A stretch of DNA of 64,000 bases from Nitrosomonadales bacterium (GTDB taxonomy: Bacteria; Pseudomonadota; Gammaproteobacteria; Burkholderiales; Gallionellaceae). The stretch spans positions 1-64,000 of the forward strand of contig JACQFX010000009.1 of assembly GCA_016199835.1 (NCBI GenBank), in the 5' to 3' direction. A program made the position numbers and the translations under genes. The notes beneath the pieces are model-generated. The model searched no databases and was not told where the DNA came from. It was given only the letters and a program-made list of their open reading frames with translations. This document shows, piece after piece, positions 54,781 through 63,980 of the stretch (position 1 is the stretch's first letter; each line of letters opens with the position of its first letter).

Positions 54781-55725
54781 ATGACGTCACCCACCACCCG
54801 CATCCTGATCACCGGAGGCGCAGGCTTTCTGGGCTCGCACCTGTGCGACCGGCTTATCCGCGACGGCAGCGAGGTCCTGTGCGTGGACAATTTCTTCACG
54901 GGCGGGAAGGATAATCTGAGTCACCTTCTGGGCAATCCCCGTTTCGAACTAATGCGTCACGATGTGACATTCCCGCTTTTTGTGGAAGTGGACCAAATCT
55001 ACAATCTGGCCTGCCCGGCCTCGCCCATCCATTACCAGCGCGATCCTGTCCAGACCACCAAGACCTGTGTCCATGGCGCGATCAATGTGCTCGGGCTGGC
55101 GAAACGGTTGCGCGCAAAGATCTTTCAGGCCTCCACATCCGAGGTCTATGGCGATCCCGAAGTACATCCGCAAACGGAAGATTATTGGGGCAAGGTGAAC
55201 CCCATCGGCTTCCGCAGTTGTTACGACGAAGGCAAGCGCTGCGCCGAGACGCTCTTCTTCGATTACTGGCGGCAACACAAGCTGCGCATCAAGGTGGCGC
55301 GCATATTCAATACCTACGGCCCCAGGATGCACCCCAACGACGGACGCGTGGTCAGCAACTTCATCGTGCAGGCGCTAAAGGGTGAAGACATCACCATCTA
55401 CGGCGACGGGCAGCAGACCCGCAGCTTCTGCTATGTGGACGACATGATCGAAGGTTTCGTCCGTCTGATGAATTCCGCAGATGACTTGACCGGGCCGGTC
55501 AACCTCGGCAATCCGGGTGAATACACCATGCTCGAGTTGGCCGAGATGACGCTCAAGCTCACAAAATCCAGCAGCCAGTTGATCTTCAAACCGCTCCCCC
55601 AAGACGATCCCCGCCAAAGGCAGCCGGACATTTCGCTGGCAAGCAGCACGCTGGGCTGGGCACCCAAGGTCGGCCTGGAAGACGGCCTTAAAGAGACGGT
55701 GGATTACTTCCGCCGTGTCTTATAA
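54781..55725 (+). CDS. uxs: UDP-glucuronate decarboxylase (UDP-xylose synthase)
   Basis: 314 aa. Short-chain dehydrogenase/epimerase fold: [14 protein letters not shown] (NAD-binding), [16 protein letters not shown], catalytic Ser-Tyr-Lys in [14 protein letters not shown] and [31 protein letters not shown]. These are close to the UXS group, which makes UDP-xylose from UDP-glucuronate. It heads the surface-glycan region. AGGAG lies before ATG 54781. Confidence 0.9.
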   Translation: MTSPTTRILITGGAGFLGSHLCDRLIRDGSEVLCVDNFFTGGKDNLSHLLGNPRFELMRHDVTFPLFVEVDQIYNLACPASPIHYQRDPVQTTKTCVHGAINVLGLAKRLRAKIFQASTSEVYGDPEVHPQTEDYWGKVNPIGFRSCYDEGKRCAETLFFDYWRQHKLRIKVARIFNTYGPRMHPNDGRVVSNFIVQALKGEDITIYGDGQQTRSFCYVDDMIEGFVRLMNSADDLTGPVNLGNPGEYTMLELAEMTLKLTKSSSQLIFKPLPQDDPRQRQPDISLASSTLGWAPKVGLEDGLKETVDYFRRVL

Positions 55726-55751
55726 TTCGCGACCTTTGCCATCCTGCAGGG

Positions 55752-56831
55752 ATGAACCACTCTTCCTCCCCTTCCGGCTTCAAGAACGTCCTCCTGATCC
55801 AACTCGGTGATATCGGCGATGTGGTACTGACCACTCCGACGATCCGCGCCGTAAAAGAAACCTACCCAGACGCCCGCGTCTCCATTCTGGTACGCAAACC
55901 GTTTGGAAATCTCTTAACGGCAGACCCCAATATTCACGAAATCGTCGAATCCGAAAAAATTCGCGGCAGCTTGTTTCACTTTCTATGGAAATATCTCGCA
56001 TTCGCGCGACGCTTGCGGCAGGCGCACTACGATCTGGTGATAGATCTGCGCACTGGGGATCGCGGTGCCATTTTGGCCTTTTTCACAGGCGCAAAAAAGC
56101 GGGTTGGCCGAAGCGTCGAGAGTAAAAAATTCTGGCGCGAACTGGCCTTCACGACGACAGTTAGCGGCCCCACGCCAAATCCAGAAAATGTGCATCCCGG
56201 TGCTGATCAGTCACTTCATATCGTGCGCGAGATCGGCATCACCGCAACCGACTCCACACCACAACTCAACATAGCATCAGTTGACCAGGCGCGCGCACTC
56301 GCATTGCTGGGAAAGTTCGGACTCGCTGCCGACAGCCAATGGGTTTCGGTCAATCCCTGCTCACGCTGGAAATACAAAGAGTGGGGATATGAGAAATGGG
56401 GCGAAGTAATCGATCAGCTATGGCAGACGCATCGGCTTCCCGCTGTACTGATCGGCTCTCTGGAAGAAACGGCAGCCTGCCATGAAATTGTTGCCGGACG
56501 CGAGGAACGTGCTTTCAATTTGGCAGGAAGAACAACACTCGGCGAACTGGCCGCAGTGTTGCAATTAAGCTCCCTCCACCTCGGGGTGGATAGCGCGGCA
56601 CCCCACATCGCGGCGGCCGTGGGGACGCCCACCGTGACTATCTTTGGCCCGGGCAACTGGCGCGGATGGACGATTGACGACCATCTCCACCGGGTCGTCA
56701 CAGCAGGCTTGCCCTGCATACCATGCGGGCAAAAGGGATGTGAAGATACAGGACAAAGCCGCTGTCTGGATCAACTGGACAGCGAAGCCGTACTAGAGAA
56801 AATCTACTCGGTTATGAAAGTAGTAAGCTGA
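55752..56831 (+). CDS. Glycosyltransferase family 9 (heptosyltransferase-like)
   Basis: 359 aa. GT-B fold: VLLIQLGDIGDVVLTTPTIRAVKETYP at the start is the family 9 signature, DLRTGDRGAI and a C-terminal donor site (LHLGVDSAAPHIAAAVGTPTVTIFGP). WaaF/WaaC-type enzymes add heptose to LPS core; the acceptor cannot be told. 27 bp after the UXS gene, so probably one transcript. Convergent with the following minus-strand gene. Confidence 0.9.
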   Translation: MNHSSSPSGFKNVLLIQLGDIGDVVLTTPTIRAVKETYPDARVSILVRKPFGNLLTADPNIHEIVESEKIRGSLFHFLWKYLAFARRLRQAHYDLVIDLRTGDRGAILAFFTGAKKRVGRSVESKKFWRELAFTTTVSGPTPNPENVHPGADQSLHIVREIGITATDSTPQLNIASVDQARALALLGKFGLAADSQWVSVNPCSRWKYKEWGYEKWGEVIDQLWQTHRLPAVLIGSLEETAACHEIVAGREERAFNLAGRTTLGELAAVLQLSSLHLGVDSAAPHIAAAVGTPTVTIFGPGNWRGWTIDDHLHRVVTAGLPCIPCGQKGCEDTGQSRCLDQLDSEAVLEKIYSVMKVVS

Positions 56832-56867
56832 AAGCTCAGAAAGAACCGTTGGTAGATTTGTAGATGC

Positions 56868-57779
56868 TCAAGATTTGTCGCGAATCCCATCATACGGTTT
56901 TTCTTTTCCCTGCCTCTGCCTTTTCACCCACTTCCTGAGCGCGCGCTCCGGCGCGCTTATTGCGGCCTTCAACCCGGCCTTGAATGGGTTGGGTATCTCA
57001 GGCGGAACAGGAAGATGCGGCTGGCCGACAGAAGTAATTCTGGAAGCGTAATAAGCTTGGTCAACTGCCGCCAAGGCCCTGCGGTGAACCCAGATTTTCT
57101 GTCCAGTCACCTGTTGCGGAGAAAGCCAGCCGCAATAAACCATTCCGTCCAGCATGACAACATGCTCAAAATGCTTATAGAGCAACAGCGAGATAATCAT
57201 CTGGTCATGACGATGCATCTTCTCAACAGAGGCTATGTTCTCCTCTACGTTCGCAATAGCCAAAGCCTCGGCCAGGATGGCTTTCATTTTGCCTTCCTTG
57301 CGGAAGCCTATGAAAGTTCCGGCCAGCGTCATCTTGCCGTCGCGAAACGACGGACTCACTCCGCAACTGCGACAGGCATTCAAAGATGCGTTCTCGGTGA
57401 GCAGATGGTAGGTGGGAACCACAAAATAACTCAATCGATCAATCGCCTCAAAGAGTTCATCCATTGGTTGGAGCACCGCCATCCCGGAATCCATCCAGAG
57501 CACATCCCGTGCAGGAACATCGTTCCAGCACCAGATTTTCCAGGTAAAGTGTTTGCGCCAGTGCGCGCAGAAAGGTGGCACTGGAACGACTTCAATCTGA
57601 TGCTTCTGAAGCGTAGCAAGCGTTCCCGCGTCCAGCCCGATGTCATAAACGCGTACTCGCGGATGCCCCGGCCAGTTGCAATCCAGAGAGCCCAATAAGG
57701 CCAACAATGAAGGGCCAAAGGCTGCCGACGCGGCAGTAATAATCATTCGGTCTTCCAGTACCATGTCTTGGGTGCTCAT
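56868..57779 (-). CDS. Putative glycosyltransferase (GT-A-like)
   Basis: 303 aa. Not confidently assigned. An acidic motif in a hydrophobic strand (RDVLWMDSGMAVL) is reminiscent of the metal-binding site of GT-A enzymes, and TLATLQKHQIEVVPVPP and TLAGTFIGFRKEG fit a GT8-like or DUF1647-like pattern. The C-terminus is basic (RKWVKRQRQGKEK), suggesting membrane contact. The ATG overlaps the stop of the GT2 gene by 4 bp. Confidence 0.65.
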   Translation of the reverse strand: MSTQDMVLEDRMIITAASAAFGPSLLALLGSLDCNWPGHPRVRVYDIGLDAGTLATLQKHQIEVVPVPPFCAHWRKHFTWKIWCWNDVPARDVLWMDSGMAVLQPMDELFEAIDRLSYFVVPTYHLLTENASLNACRSCGVSPSFRDGKMTLAGTFIGFRKEGKMKAILAEALAIANVEENIASVEKMHRHDQMIISLLLYKHFEHVVMLDGMVYCGWLSPQQVTGQKIWVHRRALAAVDQAYYASRITSVGQPHLPVPPEIPNPFKAGLKAAISAPERALRKWVKRQRQGKEKPYDGIRDKS

Positions 57780-58606
57780 CTCTTAAGTGTCTGCCTTTCT
57801 TCATTCGGGCGAACCAAGCCTTGCTCACAGTACACGGGGATTTTTTTCCGTGAGTAATAATCCATATTCGTGCCTTCCTTCCAATGCTTGCTTTTCATTT
57901 CGCTTGGATGCCACAAATGTAGCACCCGAGCCGTCTTAATAACGGATGTCCCCTTAAAACCAGCCAGCACCATCCGCAATGCAAAGTCCATATCCTCCCC
58001 GCCCCATCCTACGAAATTTTCATCGTAGCCATTGACGGCCTCGACATCTTTTTTGAATGCAGAGAAATGTCCGCCAAACGTAACTCGCCGCGCCGAAACA
58101 AGCCGGAGTTTTCGCAGCAGCGAATGACGGATGAAGCGGCGGTGTTCCTTTTCTATAGGCTCGTCAGAAAGTTCGGTGTAGATGGATTCCAGAACTTTTG
58201 CGGATACTCTCTCCACAAGAATTCTGCGGCACTGTTCTTCTGTTGTGTATTTGCAGCGTCCAGCAGCGAAATATCCCGGCTTCGCAGCTTCGACATGACT
58301 GCGTATCGCGCCAGGGAGCAACGCGAAATCTGCATCCAGGAATATTAAATAATCTCCCGTTGCATGGCGAATGCCATTGTTCCGCGTAGCTGAGCGACGC
58401 GGCCCCTGTCTGGGATGCCATGCATGGATGATGGGGAAGTCGTACTTCCCGATCAATTCCTGCACACTTTTCACAACACCCTCATCTGACCCGTCGTCAG
58501 CTATCACCACCTCGTGAAATTCCGAGGAAGATTCACGCAAAGAATCCAGGCAAGCCGGCAGCAGATCAAGCCGGTCATAGAAGCAGATGATGACACTTGT
58601 TTTCAT
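57776..58606 (-). CDS. Glycosyltransferase family 2
   Basis: 276 aa from ATG 58604-58606 (MKTSVIICFYDRLDLLPACL). GT2 signatures: IADDGSDEG, YLIFLDADFALLPGA (DxD), FGGHFSAFKKD, GWGGEDMDFALRM. The frame is open 20 codons upstream, but that part ([14 protein letters not shown]) is a translation of the dispersed palindromic repeat and is not a credible start. Inverting-type transferase of the surface-glycan set. Confidence 0.9.
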   Translation of the reverse strand: MKTSVIICFYDRLDLLPACLDSLRESSSEFHEVVIADDGSDEGVVKSVQELIGKYDFPIIHAWHPRQGPRRSATRNNGIRHATGDYLIFLDADFALLPGAIRSHVEAAKPGYFAAGRCKYTTEEQCRRILVERVSAKVLESIYTELSDEPIEKEHRRFIRHSLLRKLRLVSARRVTFGGHFSAFKKDVEAVNGYDENFVGWGGEDMDFALRMVLAGFKGTSVIKTARVLHLWHPSEMKSKHWKEGTNMDYYSRKKIPVYCEQGLVRPNEERQTLKR

Positions 58607-58627
58607 CCCGGATAATCCATTAGCACT

Positions 58628-58749
58628 GTCATTCCCGCGCAGGCGGGAATCCAGCGAGACAAACATTCCGCAAAGCGGACAGAATCTCGGTATCGCCCCG
58701 CTACGCGGGATTTTTTAATCAACTGGATTCCCGCCTGCGCGGAAATAAC
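58628..58749. repeat. 122-bp palindromic repeat between GT genes
   Basis: Left arm GTCATTCCCGCGCAGGCGGG, right arm CCCGCCTGCGCGGAAATAAC. The centre carries a smaller hairpin CCCGC TAC GCGGG followed by ATTTTTT. Same family as 44554-44620 and 48316-48398. Confidence 0.85.
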
Positions 58750-58778
58750 GAGCTTTTGATCTAATGAATTATCCGGGT

Positions 58779-59741
58779 TCATGCAGTCATCCTGAGATAG
58801 AATTTCCGCGCCTTGTACATCAATCGCCTTGCCTTGGTCGTCATGCTGCGCTGGTAAGCTGGCACCACACGTTCAATTTTTGTCAGCTCCATGTCCGACT
58901 CGGCCTTGATCAGCTTTGCCAGCACGGGGAATATCTGATATTCATAGAGCACTCGGCGCCTTGCCTCTGCAAGCGCAGGCAATCGTCGGCTCCAGTCATC
59001 TTCACGCAAAGTCCGCTTGATTATCTCAATCGCCTCTTTCGGCTTTTCAATATCAATGCGGATGAAGGAATCAGCGGGGAAATATTTTTCCAGATTCTCG
59101 CTGCCGTGATAGAACGGAACCGTCCACGTGAGAAAGCAATCAGCAATCTTTTCGGTCCAGTAGTCCGGCCATACGGTATTTTCTGCGGCGATGGAATAAC
59201 GATATGGCGCAAGTCCGTCCCACTTGTCTTCTATAAATTGAACAGCTCGCCCATAGAGATCAATATCCAGCTCTTTATCGGACTGGATCTCGCGCAAAAA
59301 AACACCTCGCTTCATGTGTCCAGGAAGATCATGGCAGTTACCCACGATCCATGAAAGCGGACGATTCTTCTCCGGCATGGCGCAGACCGTCAACTCATCG
59401 AATGTCCGGTTCACATGCCACGGCAGCGCGGGTTGCGAGGAGATATATTTCGGATCAGTGGAAGGAATATAGTTCGTGTAGACCCGATCAAACGCACCAT
59501 GTCCCTCGGCCATCCAATCGGTAAACCCTTTTGCATAGGGCTCCTGCATCAATGCCCATACATGCCCCTGAGGACACCGAGCATGCACCGCGTGCTTCAT
59601 ACGGTTGTTCAGCACTACAAGCGCATCGCATTCAACATCGTCAGTTGTAAAATGAATGCCGTCCCAGATTCCATTTCCTCCCGGTGTCTGGCGCAACAAA
59701 TCCGGCCAGTCCCAGTCTTTGGCGATACGCACAAGTATCAT
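58779..59741 (-). CDS. Glycosyltransferase family 10 (fucosyltransferase-like)
   Basis: 320 aa from ATG 59739-59741 (MILVRIAKDWDWP). The C-terminal half has the GT10 motif: APYRYSIAAENTVWPDYWTE followed by KIADCFLTWTVPFYHG, equivalent to the alpha-1,3/4-fucosyltransferase donor site. Usual acceptors are GlcNAc-containing glycans. Basic C-terminal end (TKARRLMYKARKFYL). A GDP-fucose pathway is not seen in the window, so the donor sugar is uncertain. The frame is open 17 codons upstream. Confidence 0.8.
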   Translation of the reverse strand: MILVRIAKDWDWPDLLRQTPGGNGIWDGIHFTTDDVECDALVVLNNRMKHAVHARCPQGHVWALMQEPYAKGFTDWMAEGHGAFDRVYTNYIPSTDPKYISSQPALPWHVNRTFDELTVCAMPEKNRPLSWIVGNCHDLPGHMKRGVFLREIQSDKELDIDLYGRAVQFIEDKWDGLAPYRYSIAAENTVWPDYWTEKIADCFLTWTVPFYHGSENLEKYFPADSFIRIDIEKPKEAIEIIKRTLREDDWSRRLPALAEARRRVLYEYQIFPVLAKLIKAESDMELTKIERVVPAYQRSMTTKARRLMYKARKFYLRMTA

Positions 59742-59821
59742 AGACACTGCCTTCGCGGGCCGGCTAGAGCTTCTTCCAGAAATATGCGGCAAACCAACGT
59801 CATCCCTAAATTCACCTTTGA

Positions 59822-60955
59822 CTACAAAGATCCGACGGCCAAGAACCGACGAAATTCATTCAGCGTCATTGAGGGCCACGTAAATTCTCCTAACTCAGAG
59901 AGTTTGTCTTTCCAGCAAGCCAGCCAGATTTTCGAATAATCAAATTTCATATTTTGGAAAATAACCGCCTGCTGATCAAGGAAGGCGGGGGTCACTGCTT
60001 GCCAATCGTCAACAATGATAACTGGCAGTCCTTCAAACATTGTGGTTATAGGATTTTTCTTGAGGATCGGGATACTTCCCAATGCAATCGCTTCCCAGGT
60101 TCTATGGCAATCCATCCCATTCCCTTCCGGGCTAATGACAAAAGCAAAAAGAGATTGGTTGATCCATGTTTGATATCTGGGGATAGGTCGGGCTTCAAAA
60201 TAACAGGCATCCGGATGCACTTCCTGCATACATCGCTGCCTGTCGCCGCGTCCAGGATGGAAATGCCAGTTGCAATATGCCTTGATTTCCCGCTCCTTAA
60301 AGGCTCTGGATTGCAGCAATACATCAAACAGCTCCCCCTCCTGATGCATCGGAAAAACATGTCGTCCCTGCCAAAAAGCCGGATTATGCCAAAGGGTATG
60401 GTAATCCAGCCCAATCGGCAAATGAAACATCCTGTCATGATTGAAATTCAGGTTTTGCGAATACCATGCAACGAATTGGCTTTGCCGGGTAATCTGATCT
60501 ATAGCGTCTTTGTTCGTGTCATCAATCGGGTTGTCGCTATCGCCGGTCACCAGAATAAATGGGCGCTTCAACTCAGGTGCCACCTTGAACGCAAAATAAG
60601 AAAGAAACTCTGGTTCAACTTTGACATAAATCGACACTGCTCGATTATTATCTTCAAGGCTAGACATGGCATCTGGCAAGCCTTGCAGATATTCCATGTA
60701 CATCCGGTGATCGCCCGGCTTCTTGCAATGCAAATCACAGGCCTGAATCAATCCCCAACTACTGACAATACGCACATGACGCATGGAAAAATCGAACTCG
60801 TCCGAGCTTGCAGATCGAACAACGATGCGCTCACCATCAATAATGGGCAGTAACTCCCCCAAGAACTTAAACAACGCGCGATGAATTCTTCGCCAGTATC
60901 CCAGGCGTTTTAAAACACTGCGTCGTAATTTTTGCCACCAGGAGTATTTTTCCAT
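59822..60955 (-). CDS. Exostosin-like glycosyltransferase
   Basis: 377 aa from ATG 60953-60955 (MEKYSWWQKLRR); a TTG 33 bases upstream is also in frame. The segment FAFVISPEGNGMDCHRTWEAIALGSIPILKK resembles the conserved C-terminal donor-binding part of exostosin/GT47-type and related GT-B enzymes. Begins with a basic amphipathic stretch suggesting membrane association. Substrate unknown. Confidence 0.6.
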   Translation of the reverse strand: MEKYSWWQKLRRSVLKRLGYWRRIHRALFKFLGELLPIIDGERIVVRSASSDEFDFSMRHVRIVSSWGLIQACDLHCKKPGDHRMYMEYLQGLPDAMSSLEDNNRAVSIYVKVEPEFLSYFAFKVAPELKRPFILVTGDSDNPIDDTNKDAIDQITRQSQFVAWYSQNLNFNHDRMFHLPIGLDYHTLWHNPAFWQGRHVFPMHQEGELFDVLLQSRAFKEREIKAYCNWHFHPGRGDRQRCMQEVHPDACYFEARPIPRYQTWINQSLFAFVISPEGNGMDCHRTWEAIALGSIPILKKNPITTMFEGLPVIIVDDWQAVTPAFLDQQAVIFQNMKFDYSKIWLACWKDKLSELGEFTWPSMTLNEFRRFLAVGSL

Positions 60956-61017
60956 GTGAATTTTGTTTAAGATTTTTATCCAGGCCAAGTGATTGGATCA
61001 ATCCGATCCCTCCAGCC

Positions 61018-61722
61018 TCAGTAAGAAATATCTACCCAGTTGAGTCGTCTGGCAAACCCCGGATCCGGTTTAACGATGTGGTAATAATATCGATGCCCAT
61101 TATCACCATACAGCAGACTCTCAACCAGATGGATGAAAGAACTGTCAACCACATGAATTTCGCTCGCACCTTTAATCAATTCGCACCAATCAAACAGATT
61201 GTTTGTTAAGGGCTGTACCCTGATAGTCAGCAGTCCATCATCCGGCAGGTTCAGCGAGTATTTCCCGATGGAACTTTCGGCGTGAACCAACCTGTATGGA
61301 ACATTAAGGGGATTTAATTCCATAAACAATTTTTTGCCACTCGGCCCCGGTTCAAAAGAAGAACGTGCCCACCGACATTCAAAATCTATTTGCTTCTTCC
61401 GATAAAAGGCCTCATCAAATGCCAGATTCTTAAAGGTTTCACGATCTATAAATTCGTATTTACATTTATATAAATCTGCCAGCGCCTTTGCCTCCGTGTC
61501 ACTGTGTACCGGCACCACAAAAAGATTGGTCAGGTCTTTGTACATCCACGAAACGGTAGGCGCATTATGCAACTTCGCCGGCAAGAAAACGTTCTTCTCG
61601 GAAAGCATCGGAATGAGCTCCCGGATCAAGCCATTGCAAATTATGTGATCGCCCAGCCCCAGATGCGTATGAATTATTATCGAATCCGGATTGAACCGGG
61701 ATTTTCTTTTGAAGAATTTCAT
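61018..61722 (-). CDS. Unassigned protein of the glycan locus, possible GT-B
   Basis: 234 aa. I do not recognise the family. The N-terminal segment IIIHTHLGLGDHIICNGLIRELIP has the glycine loop and helix seen at the start of family 9 and related GT-B enzymes, and GASEIHVVDSSFIHLVESLLYG could be a donor-site equivalent. Shorter than GT9 enzymes (about 350 aa). Lies between two glycosyltransferase genes on the same strand, so a sugar-transfer or modification role is inferred. Confidence 0.5.
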   Translation of the reverse strand: MKFFKRKSRFNPDSIIIHTHLGLGDHIICNGLIRELIPMLSEKNVFLPAKLHNAPTVSWMYKDLTNLFVVPVHSDTEAKALADLYKCKYEFIDRETFKNLAFDEAFYRKKQIDFECRWARSSFEPGPSGKKLFMELNPLNVPYRLVHAESSIGKYSLNLPDDGLLTIRVQPLTNNLFDWCELIKGASEIHVVDSSFIHLVESLLYGDNGHRYYYHIVKPDPGFARRLNWVDISY

Positions 61723-61780
61723 GCTTTACCCACCCTTGTGCATGCTGTTTTAACGTTCATTGCTGCCAGTGACTTATATT

Positions 61781-62920
61781 TCACTCGAGAAAACTCCAGT
61801 ACAGCCTTTCCATCCTTTCCGCCAGCCTCTCCCAATCATGCATCGCAGCAGTTCGCGTCGCAGCCGATCCCATCGCTTCGCGCTGCACCGTGTCCGATAA
61901 ACGGATCATACGATCAGCCGCAGCATCCGCATCATCGGGTGTGGCAAGAATAAATCCGTTGATACCCTCTTCCACCAGATCCTTCGCCCCCACGTTGGGG
62001 CTGACAATGACCGGCAGCCCTGCTGCCATCGCTTCCAGCACGACCATGCCGAAGGTGTCGAATTTTGACAGCATGATGAAAATGTCCGCTGCGCGATAGT
62101 AGCGCTCCAGCCCATCAACCTGCGTCCCGGCGAATGTCACGGCTTCGGCAACTCCCAGTGATTGCGCCATTTTACGATACTTGTCTTCGTTGCCCCTACC
62201 CACCACAAGCAGCCGGATATTCGCATCGGGCCGCACAGCTCTGGCCTGGGCCAGCGCCGCGATGATGGCATCCAGTCCCTTGACCTCGAAATTCATGCCG
62301 ACGAAGAGGAGCAAAATGTCGGCCGCACCGATGCCATACCGCCCCCGGATGTCGGCGCGGCAAGTGGCGCGATCTGGCGTGGAGAACCGCTCCACGTTCA
62401 CGCCCGGATGGACGATTTGCCATTGTCCGGGCAAGGTCGCATATTCGCGGCGGAAGGCTTCCATGGCAATGGATGAAACCGGGAAGAAGCGCGAGGCAGC
62501 GCCGTCTCGCATCAAGCTCCGCTCGATATGTATCACCGCGCGGTCATACAGGCTCGGACTCCTGCTCCGCACATTCCTGACCCAGCCTGCATGCGGAACG
62601 CCATGTGCCGAATAGATGTCCGCGTGAAATATCCAGTGATGCGTATGCACCAGATCAAAACCCATGCGGCGTATTTTCCATTGCGCGACCCAGGCGAAAA
62701 CCAGCGGCCCCAAAAAGCGTGGAAAGCGGATGATAGGGAGCTTGTGAAATGTGATGCGATCCGAACCGGCAACCCATTTGTTGGCGAAGACATGGATGTC
62801 GAAATTCTCATTCCGTGCCAACCGCTCGGTGATTTCACTGGCAAACCGTTCGCCGCCGCCGACCAAGCCGTACTTGGGCACTACAACTGCAATTTTCCGG
62901 CGTGTCCGGGTAACTTCCAT
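61781..62920 (-). CDS. Glycosyltransferase family 4 (WaaG-like)
   Basis: 379 aa. GT-B fold with N-terminal VVVPKYGLVGGGERFASEIT, HTHHWIF, and the donor-site ADIFIMLSKFDTFGMVVLEAMAAGLPVI with the E-x7-E motif, then NGFIL. WaaG-like (LPS core glucosyltransferase) is the closest match by pattern, but related GT4 enzymes make many glycans. First gene of the minus-strand series 62920-56868. Confidence 0.85.
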   Translation of the reverse strand: MEVTRTRRKIAVVVPKYGLVGGGERFASEITERLARNENFDIHVFANKWVAGSDRITFHKLPIIRFPRFLGPLVFAWVAQWKIRRMGFDLVHTHHWIFHADIYSAHGVPHAGWVRNVRSRSPSLYDRAVIHIERSLMRDGAASRFFPVSSIAMEAFRREYATLPGQWQIVHPGVNVERFSTPDRATCRADIRGRYGIGAADILLLFVGMNFEVKGLDAIIAALAQARAVRPDANIRLLVVGRGNEDKYRKMAQSLGVAEAVTFAGTQVDGLERYYRAADIFIMLSKFDTFGMVVLEAMAAGLPVIVSPNVGAKDLVEEGINGFILATPDDADAAADRMIRLSDTVQREAMGSAATRTAAMHDWERLAERMERLYWSFLE

Positions 62921-63090
62921 AGCGGCGATTCCAATCGGGGCTGGTCATGGGTTAGGCCGCGAATTATACATGGCCTCAACTGCGAGACGCGGCTGGCCGC
63001 ACGGCAAATCGGGATCAAGGTGATAGCCTGTTACATGGGATATGGCTAGAATGCGCGGCATCCGTAGGCACATTTCTCCTTATTCACTTC

Positions 63091-63930
63091 ATGTTCTCAA
63101 TCCTGATCCCCACCTGGAACAACCTCGCGCTGCTGCAACTATGCGTGAAGAGCATCCGGCAGAACTCCTCCCACAAGCACCAGATCATCGTTCACGTCAA
63201 CGACGGCAGCGACGGCACGCTCGACTGGGTGCGCGAGCAACAGCTTGATCACACACATTCGCCGCAGAACGTGGGTATCTGCCTCGCAGTGAACGAGTCG
63301 GCGATGCTGGCGAACCATGACTACATCCTCTACCTGAACGATGACATGTACTGCTGCCCCGGATGGGACGCGGCGCTGATCGCCAAACTGAAGGGGCTGG
63401 ACACCGATCTGTTCATGCTTTCCGGCACCATGATAGAACCGGTGGACACGGGCAACCCTTGCGTGCTCGTGCATGACTACGGGCGCGACCCTGCCGTTTT
63501 TGCTGAAGAGCGCCTGCTGTTCGAGCTGCCAAACTACCGCAAGGCAGACTGGTACGGCGCGACCTGGCCGCCTACGCTGGTGCATGCCAAATGGTGGTTC
63601 AAGGTGGGCGGTTACAGCAGCGAGTTTTCACCCGGCATGAGCAGCGACAACGATTTCTCGATGAAGCTGTGGCATGCCGGATGCAGGATATTTTTAGGTG
63701 TGGGCGGCTCGCTGGTGTACCACTTCCAGTGCAAATCCACAGGCAAGATAAAGAAGAACGACGGCGGCAAACAGTTCCTGCACAAGTGGGGCATGCGCCA
63801 GTCGGTGTTCGACCGCTATTACCTGCGGCGCGGGGAGCCTGCGCAATCACTGCATCTGCCCGATCCTGAAGACACGCGCGATTTTCGCTGGCAGTTGCTG
63901 CGCAGCGATCTGAAGCGCAGGCTGGGGTGA
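63091..63930 (+). CDS. Glycosyltransferase family 2
   Basis: 279 aa. GT-A fold: MFSILIPTWNNLALLQLCVK, VNDGSDGTLDWV, ILYLNDDMYCCPGWDAAL (the DxD-type motif is NDDM), KWWFKVGGYSSEFSPGMSSDNDFSMKL. Divergent from the GT4 gene. The C-terminus is basic. Followed 7 bases after the stop by another dispersed repeat. Confidence 0.9.
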   Translation: MFSILIPTWNNLALLQLCVKSIRQNSSHKHQIIVHVNDGSDGTLDWVREQQLDHTHSPQNVGICLAVNESAMLANHDYILYLNDDMYCCPGWDAALIAKLKGLDTDLFMLSGTMIEPVDTGNPCVLVHDYGRDPAVFAEERLLFELPNYRKADWYGATWPPTLVHAKWWFKVGGYSSEFSPGMSSDNDFSMKLWHAGCRIFLGVGGSLVYHFQCKSTGKIKKNDGGKQFLHKWGMRQSVFDRYYLRRGEPAQSLHLPDPEDTRDFRWQLLRSDLKRRLG

Positions 63931-63936
63931 GCTTTA

Positions 63937-63980
63937 GTAGGTCGGGCTCTGCCCGCCATGTCGGGCGCAGCCCGACCTAC
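63937..63980. repeat. Dispersed repeat at the window end
   Basis: GTAGGTCGGGCTCTGCCCGCC, then GGGCGCAGCCCGACCTAC. Outer arms GTAGGTCGGGC/GCCCGACCTAC are perfect. Related to the element between gcvH and gcvPA. Confidence 0.85.
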
